Part shown: positions 22,481-34,525 of the stretch, in pieces
Layout of the letters: each line of letters opens with the position of its first letter
Numbering within the stretch: position 1 is the first letter of the stretch
Assembly: GCA_005406025.1 (NCBI GenBank)
Contig: BGZK01000179.1
Span: 574,898 to 638,897 of the forward strand
Direction: 5' to 3'
Source: Eumeta japonica
Lineage: Eukaryota > Arthropoda > Insecta > Lepidoptera > Psychidae
Length of the DNA stretch: 64,000 bases
Translations under genes and position numbers: made by a program
Notes under the pieces: model-generated
Databases searched by the model: none
The model's input: the letters and a program-made list of their open reading frames with translations, nothing else
Told to the model about the DNA's origin: nothing

Positions 22481-22486
22481 CGCCCG

Positions 22487-22745
22487 TCTCAGCCAATTGC
22501 CGACATATGCTGGGCGTAGGCGTCCCTTTTAAATTTCCTCAAGGTAAAATCCTGGGCTAACTACAAACCAAGTGGACTATGCAGGTCGTCAATCTATCTA
22601 CTGGTGGTCGTTTCGTTCTGCGATATCCAGTTCCTAGTCGCCACTCGAGAATCTATCTTTCCCAGCCGTTGTCGCTTCTACGAGCGATGTGACCTGCCCA
22701 TTGCCACTTCAGTTTACGGATTCTGTGAGCCGTGTCAGCTGGTTG
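22487..22745 (-). pseudogene. non-LTR retrotransposon ORF C-terminus (WQWAGHIARR type)
   Basis: On the minus strand the frame reads AHRIRKLKWQWAGHIARRS, a hallmark of the C-terminal part of a common insect endonuclease-reverse transcriptase family, followed by ILEWRLGTGYRRTKRPP (the usual family wording is VLEWRPRTG..SVGRPP) and, after frame changes, DAYAQHMSAIG and a stop at the family's usual place. At least one in-frame stop and several small indels make it dead. Only the last approx. 80 codons remain. A family-A repeat lies directly against its 5' side. Confidence 0.75.
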
Positions 22746-22757
22746 CTTTCTCCTGCT

Positions 22758-22965
22758 GATTTTACGTTTCGTCCGATAAGTGAGAGATCCGCTAGCCCAT
22801 TCCCCCCTTCCATCAGCCCACTCTCCTCTTCATCAGGTTTGCTGTTCCTTCCCGAGAGGTCGGCAATGTACTGGTGACTGCTTCGGTGTAGCGAGTGTCC
22901 ATGGGCGGCAGTGATCCCTATCTGCCGGCTCGCGTGCTCGTTTGCTCCTTGAAAATCTTATAGAA
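22758..22965 (+). repeat. dispersed repeat family A
   Basis: Begins near TTTCGTCCGATAAGTGAGAG and contains CGGCAATGTACTGGTGACTG, CCATGGGCGGCAGTGATCC and CTCGTTTGCTCCTTG. Confidence 0.7.
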
Positions 22966-23119
22966 AAAAAACCTCTTTTCAGATTTCATCTTGTAATAAT
23001 AAACCAAACCATAGCTCAATCCATCGCACATGCGATTGCCAAGCCTGGTCCCTCACCGTCACTCACATAAAAAACTCATTGTCACTCCACGAATTGCTTT
23101 ACGGGTAAAGAAAGGTAAT

Positions 23120-23230
23120 ATTCTATGTATCACTGAGCGGGTGGGTTCGATTTTCTACACAAACCAAACATCGAGCATTTATTTGATTTTACTTCTATCT
23201 TGAGTCTGTCACAATACAAGCTGTTCAATT
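23120..23230 (+). repeat. SINE fragment with tRNA B box
   Basis: GGGTGGGTTCGATTTTCTAC (23140-23159) keeps the GGTTCGA core of a B box. The following CACAAACCAAACATCGAGC and CTTGAGTCTG match my memory of a lepidopteran SINE body. The A box is not recognisable. Confidence 0.5.
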
Positions 23231-23343
23231 TCTTCTATTGATGTTTCGTATGTTAGTTCACCCCATTATTTTATAAGAGACAACACATTTCCACTCGGTA
23301 CGCTCCATGTGTATTTATTTTGTTTATATTTATATATTTTTTT

Positions 23344-23500
23344 TCATGAAAACAAATACAATCGGCCTTTATTTGGTATACCTTCATTTCGGTCTGCGTA
23401 AGACTTACTAGGGCGTCCCACGTGAACCCTTTCATCGGACATATTAGGTCTATAGGTTGCCTTCGTCAATGTATTTTCATCCATTTTTTCCAGAAGGTCA
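23344..23500 (-). pseudogene. non-LTR retrotransposon ORF fragment (RTE-like C-terminal region)
   Basis: An open minus-strand frame reads LLEKMDENTLTKATYRPNMS, then DERVHVGRPSKSYADRNEG, ending with TGA at 23344-23346. It corresponds to the 'GH(L/V)ERM(N/D)ENRLTK.IY.A.V ... GRPRK.Y.DQ' segment found just before the C-terminus of this family. Related pieces occur at 28.7-28.95 and 37.57-37.95 kb, all on the minus strand. Upstream RT and downstream tail are missing. Confidence 0.6.
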
Positions 23501-24345
23501 AATAATGAATTTCGTAGATAACCAGGACCCCCTTTTTTCTGGAAAATATAGTTATACTATAATTATGGTTGATATTTTACAGAATTATTTGTCGCTCCAT
23601 TACTATTTTATCGATAAATAAAATGGATGAGCTACAAACATCGAAATCGATATAAAAATTTTGCAAGCACAACTCGATTAAATACCAAAGAAACTATCCA
23701 TTTGATTTACAAATATATTAATACAAGCAATTACATGGTTTCTTTCATACAAAGGATTGCTTTCGTCGTATTTTAGCCACTACTATTATTTTAATAAATA
23801 TTTTAATTATGTTGATACCTTAATTTTAAATACTATGTGTATTTTAGCCACTCTTTTAATTTTAATCTCAATTCGGGAAATAGTTGATCACCCAGCATAC
23901 GACGAGCTTTAAGCACACGCAAATAGACTTTTAACATTCGTTTCACCTCTAATTTCTATTATACCTCGTGATAGAATGAATGAACATTACTATTATCACG
24001 CTCGTAGCTTACGGGAGAGTTCAGTCCATCGATGAGTTAGTATTTGTTCGAGCGTTGCACTTCTACAGAACATCTGAAAATCGTCCGGTTGAATTAGTAT
24101 AGTGCAAAGTGCAGCGAAAATTAAGCAAAGCGAGCGAGAATACATTCTATGCTTTTATTGTATATGTATTGATAAATTATGCATATTTATTTTATAAATA
24201 GATTATCAAAATTATTTTTTATCATTCCATGAATGTCTCTGTTTTCTATTATATTTATTTATACAATTATTAAACTACACTCCTTCGGTTATCAAAAACC
24301 TTTTCCGATGTTCGATATAAATAAAAAAAAAACACTATAAATGCA
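23501..24345. other. no gene seen
   Basis: AT-rich sequence. Nothing is recognised. Confidence 0.35.
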
Positions 24346-24349
24346 TAAT

Positions 24350-24423
24350 ATAAATAAGGAATACGTCATGAATACATGACATAAATAATAAATACGCCAT
24401 TAATACACGATGTAAATAAACAG
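24350..24423. repeat. 31-bp tandem repeat, about 2.4 copies
   Basis: Units begin ATAAATAAGGAATACGTCAT (24350), ATAAATAATAAATACGCCAT (24381) and GTAAATAAAC (24412). Confidence 0.7.
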
Positions 24424-25685
24424 CATAGACGTGCCGCCACTTTTCAGTCGTTCAAAGGTTGTAATTAATCGTGAACCTTTTGATATTGATCTTTTGCATA
24501 ATTCTTATTTTAATTATTATATAAAATTTTATATAATATTTATTTATGTCATTGTATGCCTTTCGCTCGAATACAAATTTTGTGATTATACAATTTTAAG
24601 ATAGATCTGTTTAATTATCACTGAATTCATAGAAAAGCGATAGCGCTTGGAACCACTTTATGTGTATACGTCAAATATATATCTATTAACTAGGAAATGG
24701 TACCGGTTCTGCTTGCTATGTCTGCGCATATATTTTGCATCTACCCACATAAGCAGCTGTAGGTTTTACAATTTCACATTAAAACCCCGCAAAGATTAAT
24801 ATCACGAAACGAATTAAATCGATCTCTCTGTCCGAATCTGATGAGTTTTCAATTCTTAAGAATTATTAATAAACAGACGGACAAAGTTTCATTCGTATTG
24901 ATTACATTAGTATGAATGAAACGGTTTTCATGATATGTAACTAATTCGTTCAGTAAGACATATTATACACACATAGCACGTACATTATAAAAACAGAAAT
25001 GAATAATAGATTATCCGCTGACTCATATAGTTAATTTGATTTTCTGCGTTAAACTCGATTCTTTTATTAACTCTCAATTCTTAAGAATCGATCATGAAAT
25101 GATTCAAGAGGCTGTAGTGTAGCCAAATCCTCTGCTGAGCTGTTAGGTATCAAAACAGGCTATATTTGCAGGCCTTTCGAAATATATTTAATACTTGTGA
25201 TCCTAGTATTGGGTTTATAGAAAATGTGTTAGCTCGGATCCAGACTTTGCACGTCTGCGGCTAACTCTAGACGCTTTTGGCTAAATCGATGGTTTTGTTG
25301 TTTCTTAATGTGTTATGTTCATTTTCAACGAGTGACCGAAGTTAATATAATTAATTAAAATGAATATATGGAATAATCGCACCTACGTGAAATGTCTCGA
25401 AATGCAATACGTTAGCCGAAGTGAATAAACACATCTCTTATAATAATGTAAGTAAGTGTACACTTTTATTTGTGTTTATTCATTTTTATTTGAAGAAATA
25501 TATTTCATGAATCAGCATTTAGAATAAGCAGTAATGTTAATGTCGAAATAATATAATAATGACGTGTTTCAAGTGTAATTATACTAATTGCAAATCGTGT
25601 CAAATTATTTGATTTTGAAACTCCATACCTTCACATTAAACGGTCGGTGACAATGACAATAACGTTTAGCACTATATCGCAAACT
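24424..25685. other. no gene seen
   Basis: AT-rich sequence. ATTCTTAAGAAT palindromes lie near 24853 and 25078. Confidence 0.35.
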
Positions 25686-25694
25686 TAACTCTTC

Positions 25695-25885
25695 ATCGTT
25701 AAGAGTAATACATTTATAAATCAGCAATGGAACAGAAATACACACGTTCGGTATAAGATCGCGAATGTGCTGTTCGTAGGAGCAGCATAACGAACGTCTT
25801 CACTCTTGTTAACACTCGGTTTCGGACCCTATTTAAATTGCCTGCTGTGGATTACGCACGAAAATCGAATCTCAGTAGACGAACT
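25695..25885 (+). repeat. dispersed repeat family C
   Basis: Second plus-strand copy of the repeat at 16778-16945 (TAAATCAGCAATGGAACAG ... TGTTAACACTCGGTTTCGG ... CACGAAAATCGAAT), moderately diverged. Confidence 0.6.
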
Positions 25886-26049
25886 CCAATGAAGAGGGCA
25901 TTAAAATATAGAATTCATAGTAAGACTGGGGTAACATAACCAATATTGCTATTGAGATCGCATCTGTTAACTGAACAGGCACCGAAATTGTGAATAGGAC
26001 CGAGACAAGGATCGTGATTCGAATCGAGATCTCTCATCGATTCACAGGA

Positions 26050-26245
26050 CTAAGAAATCCGCTTCGTGTCCCAAGGACGAGGGCTCTTATCAAACGAGAA
26101 TCTCATAAAGTTGATTTTGCTTAAGCCGCCGCTAAATTTTTCCCTCGTTCGAGGACCTCGAGTCTGAGCCGGCGACTTCATTAAAAAGGGCATCCCGCCC
26201 TCCCGCTTGTTTATTTTTAGGGCAGCTTAAGGGGAGATTACCTTC
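26050..26245. other. GC-rich non-coding patch
   Basis: Stands out as CpG-rich (GCCGCCGCTAAATTTTTCCC, CTCGAGTCTGAGCCGGCG, CATCCCGCCCTCCCGC) with no open frame or known repeat. It could be a conserved regulatory element; that is inference. Confidence 0.2.
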
Positions 26246-27590
26246 GTTTAAACAACGTACTTTATTGCTACTGCGTAAGTGGATAATGAAATATCTCGTT
26301 AGGTTACCTTCAAAGGTGAAGTTTTACACCATCGCGTTTTATGATCTATAAATGTTTGCATGAGTGTAGCGAGCGGGTCTGCTACTTGGATTTTCAATTT
26401 TCAATGAATGTGATACGTTTTCTGGTGTAAAATCGGATGTGTCGTCTGAGATTATAATAACTTTATCCTTTCCTATCTGCCAAACTGCGCAACCATTAAT
26501 ATTTATTACAATATTGACGCCATATTTATTTTATAAAACTGAGTATTGCTTATAATAAAGAGTTGAAAAGTTTTGTATAAAAAAAAATTAAGATGAAATA
26601 CGACAAAATTACAATCGAAACACAAAATTTATTATTAATGACGTTTTTAAATTAGTTATGTACAAGGTGCAGGCCGAAACTAAATAGATTTGCAAAAAAT
26701 CTCTTTTAATATAATTTATATCTATAGCTGTGGAACTTTACAACCAAAGTATATTTCTATTGTATTGTCCTTCTGTCCATATGAAATTTAATTATGTAAA
26801 TAAATGATAGATGGAGACATTCGCAAATTACGTTAGACGAATATCATATTTTTTTGTAGCTGTTTCCGCCTTTATCACGCGGATCGTCATATTTATGTGA
26901 CCTCTCTTCTGGTGTGACGTTACATTTTTAGCAGTTTTAAATTATCAAATTAAAACACTTCCAAAATTACTCTTACGACATTTATTATTTTCGTTGAAGT
27001 TAATAAATGGAATTTTAATGTTTTAGATTTATTATTTTAATAATGTAATAAATTTAGATTTATACTTTGACATCGCGAAGCTTATGACTCGCTCTTCCCT
27101 TATCACATCGCGTCACAGCTTGCTTATCTCCTCCCATTCTCCTAAAGCGCGACTTAATTTATAGATGGCTCCTAAGGGATTTTACAACTTTATAGGGGAA
27201 AATGTTTGCGCACTTTTAACTAACGAGATTAGCACGAACACGCACGCGCACAGACGCCACTAGGGATTGTAATTCATAATACTCATAATGATTATTACAA
27301 TTGTTGAAGGACAGCGCATCGATTAAAATACAAAGCTTGTAGAATATCAACAATTTTAAAATGATCATACGCACACATGACAATTCTCGCATCCATTTCA
27401 TTGTCGTACGTAAAAAAAATTTAATATCACCGCAATACGAAAAGTGGATTATTTTAGTGGAGTTTTTAATTCGTTTATTAATTCTCACATATCTCTCAAA
27501 GGGTAGACGCAGATAGCAGATGCCGCTGTCGGATTTGCTGAGATTTATCCATCTTTTTAGTGAAGCTCGCCGGTTTTGCGTGTGCTTTGA
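26246..27590. other. no gene seen
   Basis: AT-rich sequence. The 90-codon minus-strand ORF at 27216-27488 lacks any recognisable domain. Confidence 0.35.
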
Positions 27591-27594
27591 TATT

Positions 27595-27870
27595 CAATTC
27601 AATTCAGAGTATCTTTTTATTTCATAGGTATATAACACAAAGTACGATATAACATTTGAAAGGTTTACAGTCTTTTAAAATTACCATTTTTTTTTCTGAT
27701 TACCACTCTTTCGACAAGCAGTTACCATTCAAGAAGAGCTAGCAAAAAACTTGAGTATAGCCCTTTCTAATCCAATTGTATAGAAATACAACCATCTATA
27801 AAACTATTGCAAGAAAAGCAAACCTGTAGGAAGTCAAGATCACAACGTCCTTTGACATTAAACTTGATAA
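27595..27870 (-). mobile_element. LINE 3' UTR and tail, 5'-truncated
   Basis: Read on the minus strand it ends GAAATAAAAAGATACTCTGA then ATTGAATTGAA, the same tail type as the plus-strand LINE ending at 18747. Its 3' UTR has TTGCTAGCTCTTCTTGAATG and ACTGCTTGTCGAAAGAGTGG, matching CTTGCTCGATTCTTCTTGAG and CCTTTGCAAGCAAACGGTG there. This is probably the same or a sister family. No coding part remains. Confidence 0.6.
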
Positions 27871-27991
27871 AAAAAATTAGAAAAATAATTTCTTCGTATG
27901 TTCGCTGATTTCGATACCTGTTCTTTCAGATCTACTACTTCTACAACTGCATCGCATCTCTCACTGCAAACGCATAACGGTAAGCGAATTT

Positions 27992-28010
27992 TGTGTGTGT
28001 GTGTGTGTGT
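27992..28010. repeat. (TG)n microsatellite
   Basis: About nine TG units. Confidence 0.9.
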
Positions 28011-28690
28011 ATCGAATTAAATACTTAAAGTGGGTCACACCAAAAGTGCGAACGCAATGTGTGGGAATTGAGCTAGTGTTAGCCCCGGTATGGATATATC
28101 CATACAGTAGCGAGCAAACGAGCTTTACTCGGCGTCTTGATTTTTTATGTTATATACTGCCATTTGTTAATCAAAAATTACGTTAAGTCCGCTGATACTC
28201 CAATAGATAGTCAAAATGTAGTTGCCTCATAATTGTACAAGATTACGCAATAAAGCAATGTTAAGAAAAATATGTTATATGTAAAAAAAAACTTTCTCCG
28301 GCGAAAACATCTATATAATGAAACTTAGAAGGCAAAACTTTATCAAACTACAAATTTTTCATCGTGAACATTAGAGCTGTTAAATCTTACGGATTATGTT
28401 TTTACTTTTGGTGAAACGCGCCGTCATTCTTAGGAAAATAAATTGATACTATTATACATAAAAAATAAAATAATTACAAATGAAACCACGTTCATGTGTA
28501 TGCATATGCAAATAAATCAGCCGTTGTTCTCGTTTGCGAGTCGTGACTGTTCTTGATTGGAGGCAATTAATGCCGCTGCACGTATCGTATTCGCTGGCAC
28601 TGTGTCCTCACAAGAAGTTCAAATCTCGTGTGTTGGCTCATACGGGTTTGTGGGTCGTCTGACTACCAAATCTTTATTGCCATTATCATT
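28011..28690. other. no gene seen
   Basis: No recognised feature. Confidence 0.3.
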
Positions 28691-28696
28691 TTACAC

Positions 28697-28955
28697 TCAC
28701 GCCTATTTCCCAGGAGTGTAAGCAGATCACCACATTGTATGATCTTTGCACGTTTCTCTTGCTTTGCTAATGTCCATCAATCGTTTTAAGCAAGCTCGTC
28801 GGTTTGCTTGTTTTAAAATTCGGCTCTTCTCTGATGTTTCGCCCGTTTGGTCCGTGTATTTTCCAGGGTAACACTTGCCGATTCTTCGTCATGCACATTA
28901 CCTCTATAACTTTGTTTTGTCAGTCCATTCGTTCTTTCCAAATGGCCGAACTTCA
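28697..28955 (-). pseudogene. non-LTR retrotransposon ORF C-terminus (RTE-like)
   Basis: The minus strand reads FGHLERTNGLTKQSYRGNVH, corresponding to GHLERMNENRLTKQIY.A.V in intact relatives, then after an indel LKQANRRACLKRLMDISKAR and ETCKDHTMW, then AYTPGK.A and a stop (TGA at 28697-28699). This is the closing part of the endonuclease-reverse transcriptase. Two stops (after TMW and after PGK) and an indel inactivate it. Confidence 0.7.
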
Positions 28956-29695
28956 AATATATTATTACAATAAAATTACGGGGTTTTATTAGTTATTTAT
29001 GTTTCATTTGTATCTTATCGTCACAGAGACAAAGACCTATGTGACAAAGATCGAGCGTCTTATGATCTATATGCTTAGACAGGCTATCCACGTTGGTCGA
29101 TTATGGGTTGGAGGCTGCTAAACACCATTTCCATTCTGCGGTGATGAGCACCAGCAACAGACGGCTTAAAGTGTTTCCACGAAATGAGCAATACAATTTA
29201 ATTTAAATTAAAAGCTTTACTGGTCTATTAACCAGTGGCTACAATTCAAACAAGGTATTTTCTTATTATTTGGTTACTCGGAAACGCAGCTGTATATATA
29301 AGCTAAAAGCTGTCACTAGTGAAATGATAACGACGTGTGCGACCAATGGCTCATCGTACTGTACTAGGCAAAAAGCAAGTGGTCTCATATAACTTAAAAA
29401 CTTCAAGAAGTTTTCAGGTTATATGATCGGCCAAGGTCGATGCACCCATGGCTACGATTGGATTGTGTACCTACTGATATACGTGAACACTACGTTCTTA
29501 GTGCCAAGTTGAGCCCTATCAATGTGATTTTCAGGGCAACGATATAGTGGAGCGAAGTTGCCGCAATTGATATTAGGAGGTTCACCCAAGTTGTGGTGTT
29601 AAAGCTACAAAGTAATACTTAGAGACGTATAGCCCATACACCGTCCTGTCTAGACGTATGGATGAGATCCAAATTTTAGATAAATTTCAAATAAA
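28956..29695. other. no gene seen
   Basis: Mixed composition; possible unrecognised repeat at 29290-29640. Nothing is supported. Confidence 0.3.
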
Positions 29696-29699
29696 TGCA

Positions 29700-29960
29700 A
29701 GTCCGAGGCGGTCGTGGCTCAATGGTCGAGAAAGTGGTTTTCGAATCACAACGTACTATACACTTGCAAAATAAGGTATGAGTTTCTGATTTAGGTCAAA
29801 TAGAACCACCCCCTGTGGACTGAAGACAGGTTAGCCGTTTAAAGTCGCTTCCGGACTTTGACTTGTTGGTTACAACGTCCGTCAGCAGCTCCCGATCCTC
29901 TTTGATCCAGCATGGATGGCTTACGTCCGAGTACTTCGGTCTGAAACATGTTTACCTTTC
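29700..29960 (+). repeat. tRNA-derived SINE (family S)
   Basis: A-box-like GTCGTGGCTCAATGGTCGAG (29711-29730); degraded B box (TTTTCGAATCACA). The body carries GGTTAGCCGTTTAAAGTCG ... CGTCAGCAGCTCCCGATCC, aligned with the SINE bodies at 845-910 and 42438-42520. Confidence 0.55.
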
Positions 29961-31695
29961 AGATTATTGTGATAGAATATGTTTCAAGATTGGAGCGACT
30001 GAAGACTGATCGCTTCTGACTGAAGACTATCTGATAATTTTACTGATCTAATAACAATTTTCGGTTACATGCTCAACCCTGACGTGCCTCTCTACTGATG
30101 TGCTGTTTTCGCTTCAAAAAGCATATCAAGTTTTAATAATTTTCAACCTGTTATATCAATATTTCATTTATTGGTTATCGTACTTGTCTTTTTTTGAAAT
30201 TCATCATTACTGTCCATATCAAGCATAAAAGTACGGAGCGTAAGTTAAGGGTGTTTTCCTTGAAATGTATCTTAATGCAAATGGAGAACGATGACCTACA
30301 GTGCTACTCAGCCAAGCTAACACAAATTATGTTGGTGTTAAGGAGTTGAAATCAAATACCGAGAACTAAGTTAGGCACCAGCTGCAAGCATAGCATGACG
30401 CCCTAGAGAAGAGTCTGTCTATAGGGGGATTATTCTCACACAACCTATTGAATGAAAAGGGTAATCCTGTAGGGAGAAAGTTGTCTAGGACTTCATGCCA
30501 AGTCCGCTGATTTTTCTTTTTCTATGAAAACGGTTCTGCGTACAAAATTCCTATGTTATGTATATACGTTTGAAATTTTTTTTTAGGAAGATTGTCCATC
30601 GAGGAATGAAAATTGCATTTATTTAATAAAATGATTAAAAACTAACATCCTCATATTGTGACTCTCTTCAGTTATAACATAGCGTGTCGCACTTAACCAA
30701 TTCTTAACCGACTGCCGCTGGAAGAACACATAGCGCAGCTATCACGAAAATTCGTATCCTTCGGCGTTAGCGTAGTGACGAAAACGACACGCCCAGTGTT
30801 ACCAGTTAATAAAACGTAACGAACGAACAGACCGACATATATATCTCGGTGTGTCCATATAATAAAAATAGTTACGGCTTATTTTACGACTGGCCGTGTA
30901 AACCTTTAGGTGTATATATTTTTATAGGGAGCTAAAGCTGTGGCTATACTGGGCGTAGTGCGTAGGGCTGGAATCGTTACAGTGGACGGTTGCAATGTAT
31001 GCCGATTGTTGCAATGTAGTAAGTTTGTATGAAACCGATCACAATAACAAAAATTGGAAATCTATTCATTTGTTGTGTATGTAATGCTGAAATTTAAAAG
31101 GTTTATACAGATATTTATGAGGTTATATTCTAAGAGGGCAGTGACGAAAAAACTGCAAGCATTTTCAAAGTCCCGATTTTTTATATGACGTCAAATATGT
31201 GGAGTGGAGGAAAACCCGGGTCTGCCATCTGGTTTCGTTAGCGCTTAGCTTGGTTCGTCGGCATCTTTATTTTTGTCAAAAAACTACATAAATTGCTCCT
31301 ACTTTCTAAAGTTGAAGATTAATTTGTGAGCTGTACATTAATAAGTTTTATAACCGTCAGTCACAGAAATCTTGTAACGGAGCGCGTCAGTCACGTATTA
31401 AAATCGTACAAGTACTTCGTAAAATATAAAATTTAGAATACAGATAAAAAATATTATAATCGTTATTAAAATATAGCCAGTTAGTACACTTCTGTATCAA
31501 ATACCGTCAAATGTTCCACCTTGCACTTTTATGAATACGGCACTCTCGGCCGACACGTATTTTGGTTTATATTTAAACATTTTGATATAATAAGTAAACT
31601 ACCTATAATATATTGTATGTTAATTGTTTATCAATATACAAGTTATTAAAACAAGTACATTTAAAACTTACTGCACAATCTTCTAGAATTATCAC
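29961..31695. other. no gene supported
   Basis: 30230-30530 and 30880-31010 are less AT-rich but not recognised. A TGACGTCA palindrome lies at 31186-31193. The rest is AT-rich. Confidence 0.3.
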
Positions 31696-31701
31696 AATTT
31701 T

Positions 31702-31911
31702 ATGCTTTCTAACGGATTGATTATAAAATTAAACGTAGGTACGTTGTCGAACATCAAGTCAACGGTCAAAGACCTGCTTCAGGCCTTAAGGCATCGTAGC
31801 TTGATGCTTTGCAATATGTGCGTTTTTATAAAATCCCGTCTCTTGTTATCAAACAGCAGATTCTATCCAACAGATATAACATCGCAGAGTCGTTACAGAG
31901 CAGTAATTTAA
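31702..31911 (+). other. unassigned ORF, possibly LINE endonuclease start
   Basis: The translation begins MLSNGLIIKLNVGTLSNIKS and continues VKDLLQALRHRSLMLCNMC. This weakly recalls the 'WNVRTL...EL...L.RR.LDILC.QETRW' opening of RTE-type endonucleases, but the diagnostic tryptophan and the QETRW box are absent. It could equally be chance. Confidence 0.15.
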
Positions 31912-32239
31912 AAATGAAATATAATAAAGATAGTATAAACACAACACAGACAAATAAAGACGAAACCTTTAAGATGCATGCAAAACTTTTCGAGCTGTCT
32001 AATCTTCCGTTCTATAGATATGAACTTGTTGAGCATACGTTTGGATGAGTGCATATAAAAAACAGACAACAGCAAAAGTGTCCACGGCACGGTTGACAGG
32101 AATTAATAGGGCGATACGAGTTGTTTTAATTCGAAGGGCGACAACTTCTTATGTTTCAATAAACTGATTATATGCGATAAGTACCTCACTTATTTAATTA
32201 TTTTTAAATGAAACATATTGTGTTTATATATTAATTTGT

Positions 32240-32390
32240 AGACGATGAAACGTCAGATTTGATTGATACACAACGTGATGACACAGACGAAATTTACAGC
32301 GATTCAGATTTAATTTTTTTTTTATATGTGCTTTTAATGTACAACGCTAACAAGCTTTTTTTTTTAAATATATTTTGTCAATATCAGTAA
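32240..32390 (+). other. exon-like acidic ORF segment
   Basis: After a T-rich tract and TTTGTAG (about 32235-32241), an open frame reads DDETSDLIDTQRDDTDEIYS, then DSDLIFFLYVLL and a stop. Such an acidic cluster is unusual in AT-rich noise. No partner exon is visible. Confidence 0.15.
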
Positions 32391-33250
32391 GTAAATGAAT
32401 TCATTATTTTTACTAATTATATTGATTTTATATATTTCAAATTTTTAATATATGTTTAAATATTTATTATTAAATTTTATTACATATTATTTAATTTTAA
32501 TATTAAATTTATTTTTGACTTCTCTTTGTAATATTTATTAAATATATTTGCAGTACAAAAACTTCAACAATAATAATCAGGGTGATTTTAAGGTCACGCA
32601 AAAGCTTTCATTATTATGAAATTTAAAAATCTGTGGAAATTATATGTATATTAATAAATGTGTAAGTACGTCTATTTATGATGTTGTAAGTATAAATTTT
32701 AAAATTTAACAGACAGGTGTTAGATGGCGACAAGGCTTTATAACAAAGTCGATGCTAAATAAAATAAACATTTCTTCTTTAATTTTTCGCAATAAATAAG
32801 TTTTGATACCAAGGTCAGACAACGTCTGACATTGAAAAGGTCTTATCTTTAGATATAATTACATTGCAATTTAGTAATAAACTATTGTTAATTATTGTGG
32901 ATCTATTTTCTCGTGAAATATGCTAGCTTGATTCTGTGTATTTATTGTTAATACAGGTCACGTATATAAATAACATGTGAATTTTGTAACAAATAAAGTA
33001 GATTATTTCAAATGAAAACGACTTTTCTCTGTGCCCAGGCATCATATAAAAACTATTGAATATATCTGTAAGGGATTTTGGACATCAAGCGAGCCATCGT
33101 TTGTAGACGGTTCAAGATTATTTGTATTTTGAAGTTCATACACCTATCACCACTCCTTTTTCGATTAACATTCATGATCGATGACGTCCAGCGAAGCCAG
33201 TCAGTGACAGTAATCAACCTGATGTGACAAATGATACGATACCCTAGGCC
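32391..33250. other. no gene seen; extremely AT-rich
   Basis: Mostly A/T low complexity to about 32560. Nothing is recognised. Confidence 0.35.
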
Positions 33251-33254
33251 AGTA

Positions 33255-33283
33255 CCCTAGCCTAGTACTGCCCTAGGCTAGGG
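33255..33283. repeat. 11-bp inverted repeat of CCTAG motifs
   Basis: CCCTAGCCTAG (33255-33265) pairs exactly with 33273-33283. Further CCTAG copies flank it. Confidence 0.7.
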
Positions 33284-33387
33284 CTGGCAAGATTAACTCG
33301 CGAGTTATAACCTCGGCCTACCGAGAAACTACAGAAATAAGAATGTGTATTGTAAATACGTAAATGTAAATATCGATGAGATAATAA

Positions 33388-33650
33388 AACACTCTCGCAG
33401 AATTCATATGTGAGCAGTCACCGCTGTTGTATTTCGTCCAGTGAGTGAGAGTTGCGGTGGCCAAATTCCCCCTCTATCAGCTCACTCGCCCTACATCGAT
33501 CCTTTTTCCATGACATATCTTATTTGTGATAAAGAGCCGGCAATGCACTGGTGACTGTTTTGCGGTTATGGGTGTCTATAGGTGGCGGTGACTATTTGCT
33601 TTTTGGTGGCACGCGGGCTCGTTTGTTTCTAAAATATGCTCTTAAAAATA
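33388..33650 (+). repeat. dispersed repeat family A
   Basis: Contains CACTCTCGCAGAATTC, TTGTATTTCGTCCAGTGAGT, GCCGGCAATGCACTGGTGAC, TAGGTGGCGGTGACTATTTG and GGCTCGTTTGTTTC. Well aligned with the copy at 19985-20310 from its second quarter to the end. Confidence 0.75.
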
Positions 33651-34125
33651 TGTGTCAAAAACAAAAACAGTACAGTCGTATCACGAATGCCGCCAACCTA
33701 ATGAGATGGTAAAATTATAATAAATAAAAAGCAGGTGGGTGCGAACTGAATTCGCCCACTGTGGGTTCTGTACTACAAATAATATTTTAGTTAAATTTGT
33801 GTTAAATAATTAAAGGACATTTTTTTCATCAATTCATTTGCGAATTCTTAGTACAAACCCCATTCAAACTAGGCCGATTTTTATTTATCGTTTTTTTTCA
33901 AGTTCACACTACGATCGCGCCACCTCTGACGTTTGTTATTCCTGTTTTACGATAGAGCAAAAAATAAATTTTTACGAAAAAAGTATGCACTCGTATACTT
34001 GGCGAGTGGCAGTTTATACTGGACATAAAAACATAAAAATGAATCGAAACTATGCAACTATAAACCTTTTATAGGTTTTACTATAATCTATAAATAGAGA
34101 AACTTTTCCTGTATTTTCTTTTTTT
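33651..34125. other. no gene seen
   Basis: The 78-codon ORF at 33838-34074 has no recognisable domain. Confidence 0.3.
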
Positions 34126-34129
34126 TTTC

Positions 34130-34525
34130 AAAATTTTTGACGCAGTAGTTTTGAAGATACAGGTTGTTTTTTATTTATTTTCCTAAATAACGTTAATATT
34201 AATTATATGTATTCGAGATCCTCACAAAAAGCGTTTTCATTTGATACATCCAGGTACAATTTCCAAATTTTGTTTTTAATTTTCTTATTTACCCCCCAAA
34301 ATAAGGGTCGATTTATATATATAATTCATGTGTTCGCATTACACGGATATGTCTGTCATCCAAACACGGCTTTTGTCATAGTTATATACATATATACCAA
34401 ATGACAATTCAATTTGTCGAATAGATTCAGAGCGATTCGGCTGCGACAAACGCACCGACACACGAATGATCCTATAAGGGTTCTTTTTTTTTCATGCGAA
34501 GCTATGGAACCCTAAAAAACCTAAG
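34130..34525 (+). repeat. dispersed repeat family G (GGTTCC...GGAACCC type)
   Basis: Ends in ACACGAATGATCCTATAAGG, then GTTC with poly-T, then GCTATGGAACCCTAAAAAAC, and contains TCATTTGATACATCC and TTACCCCCCAAAATAAGGG. It matches a repeat I remember as abundant in lepidopteran genomes. A partner copy lies at 46835-47155. Confidence 0.65.
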
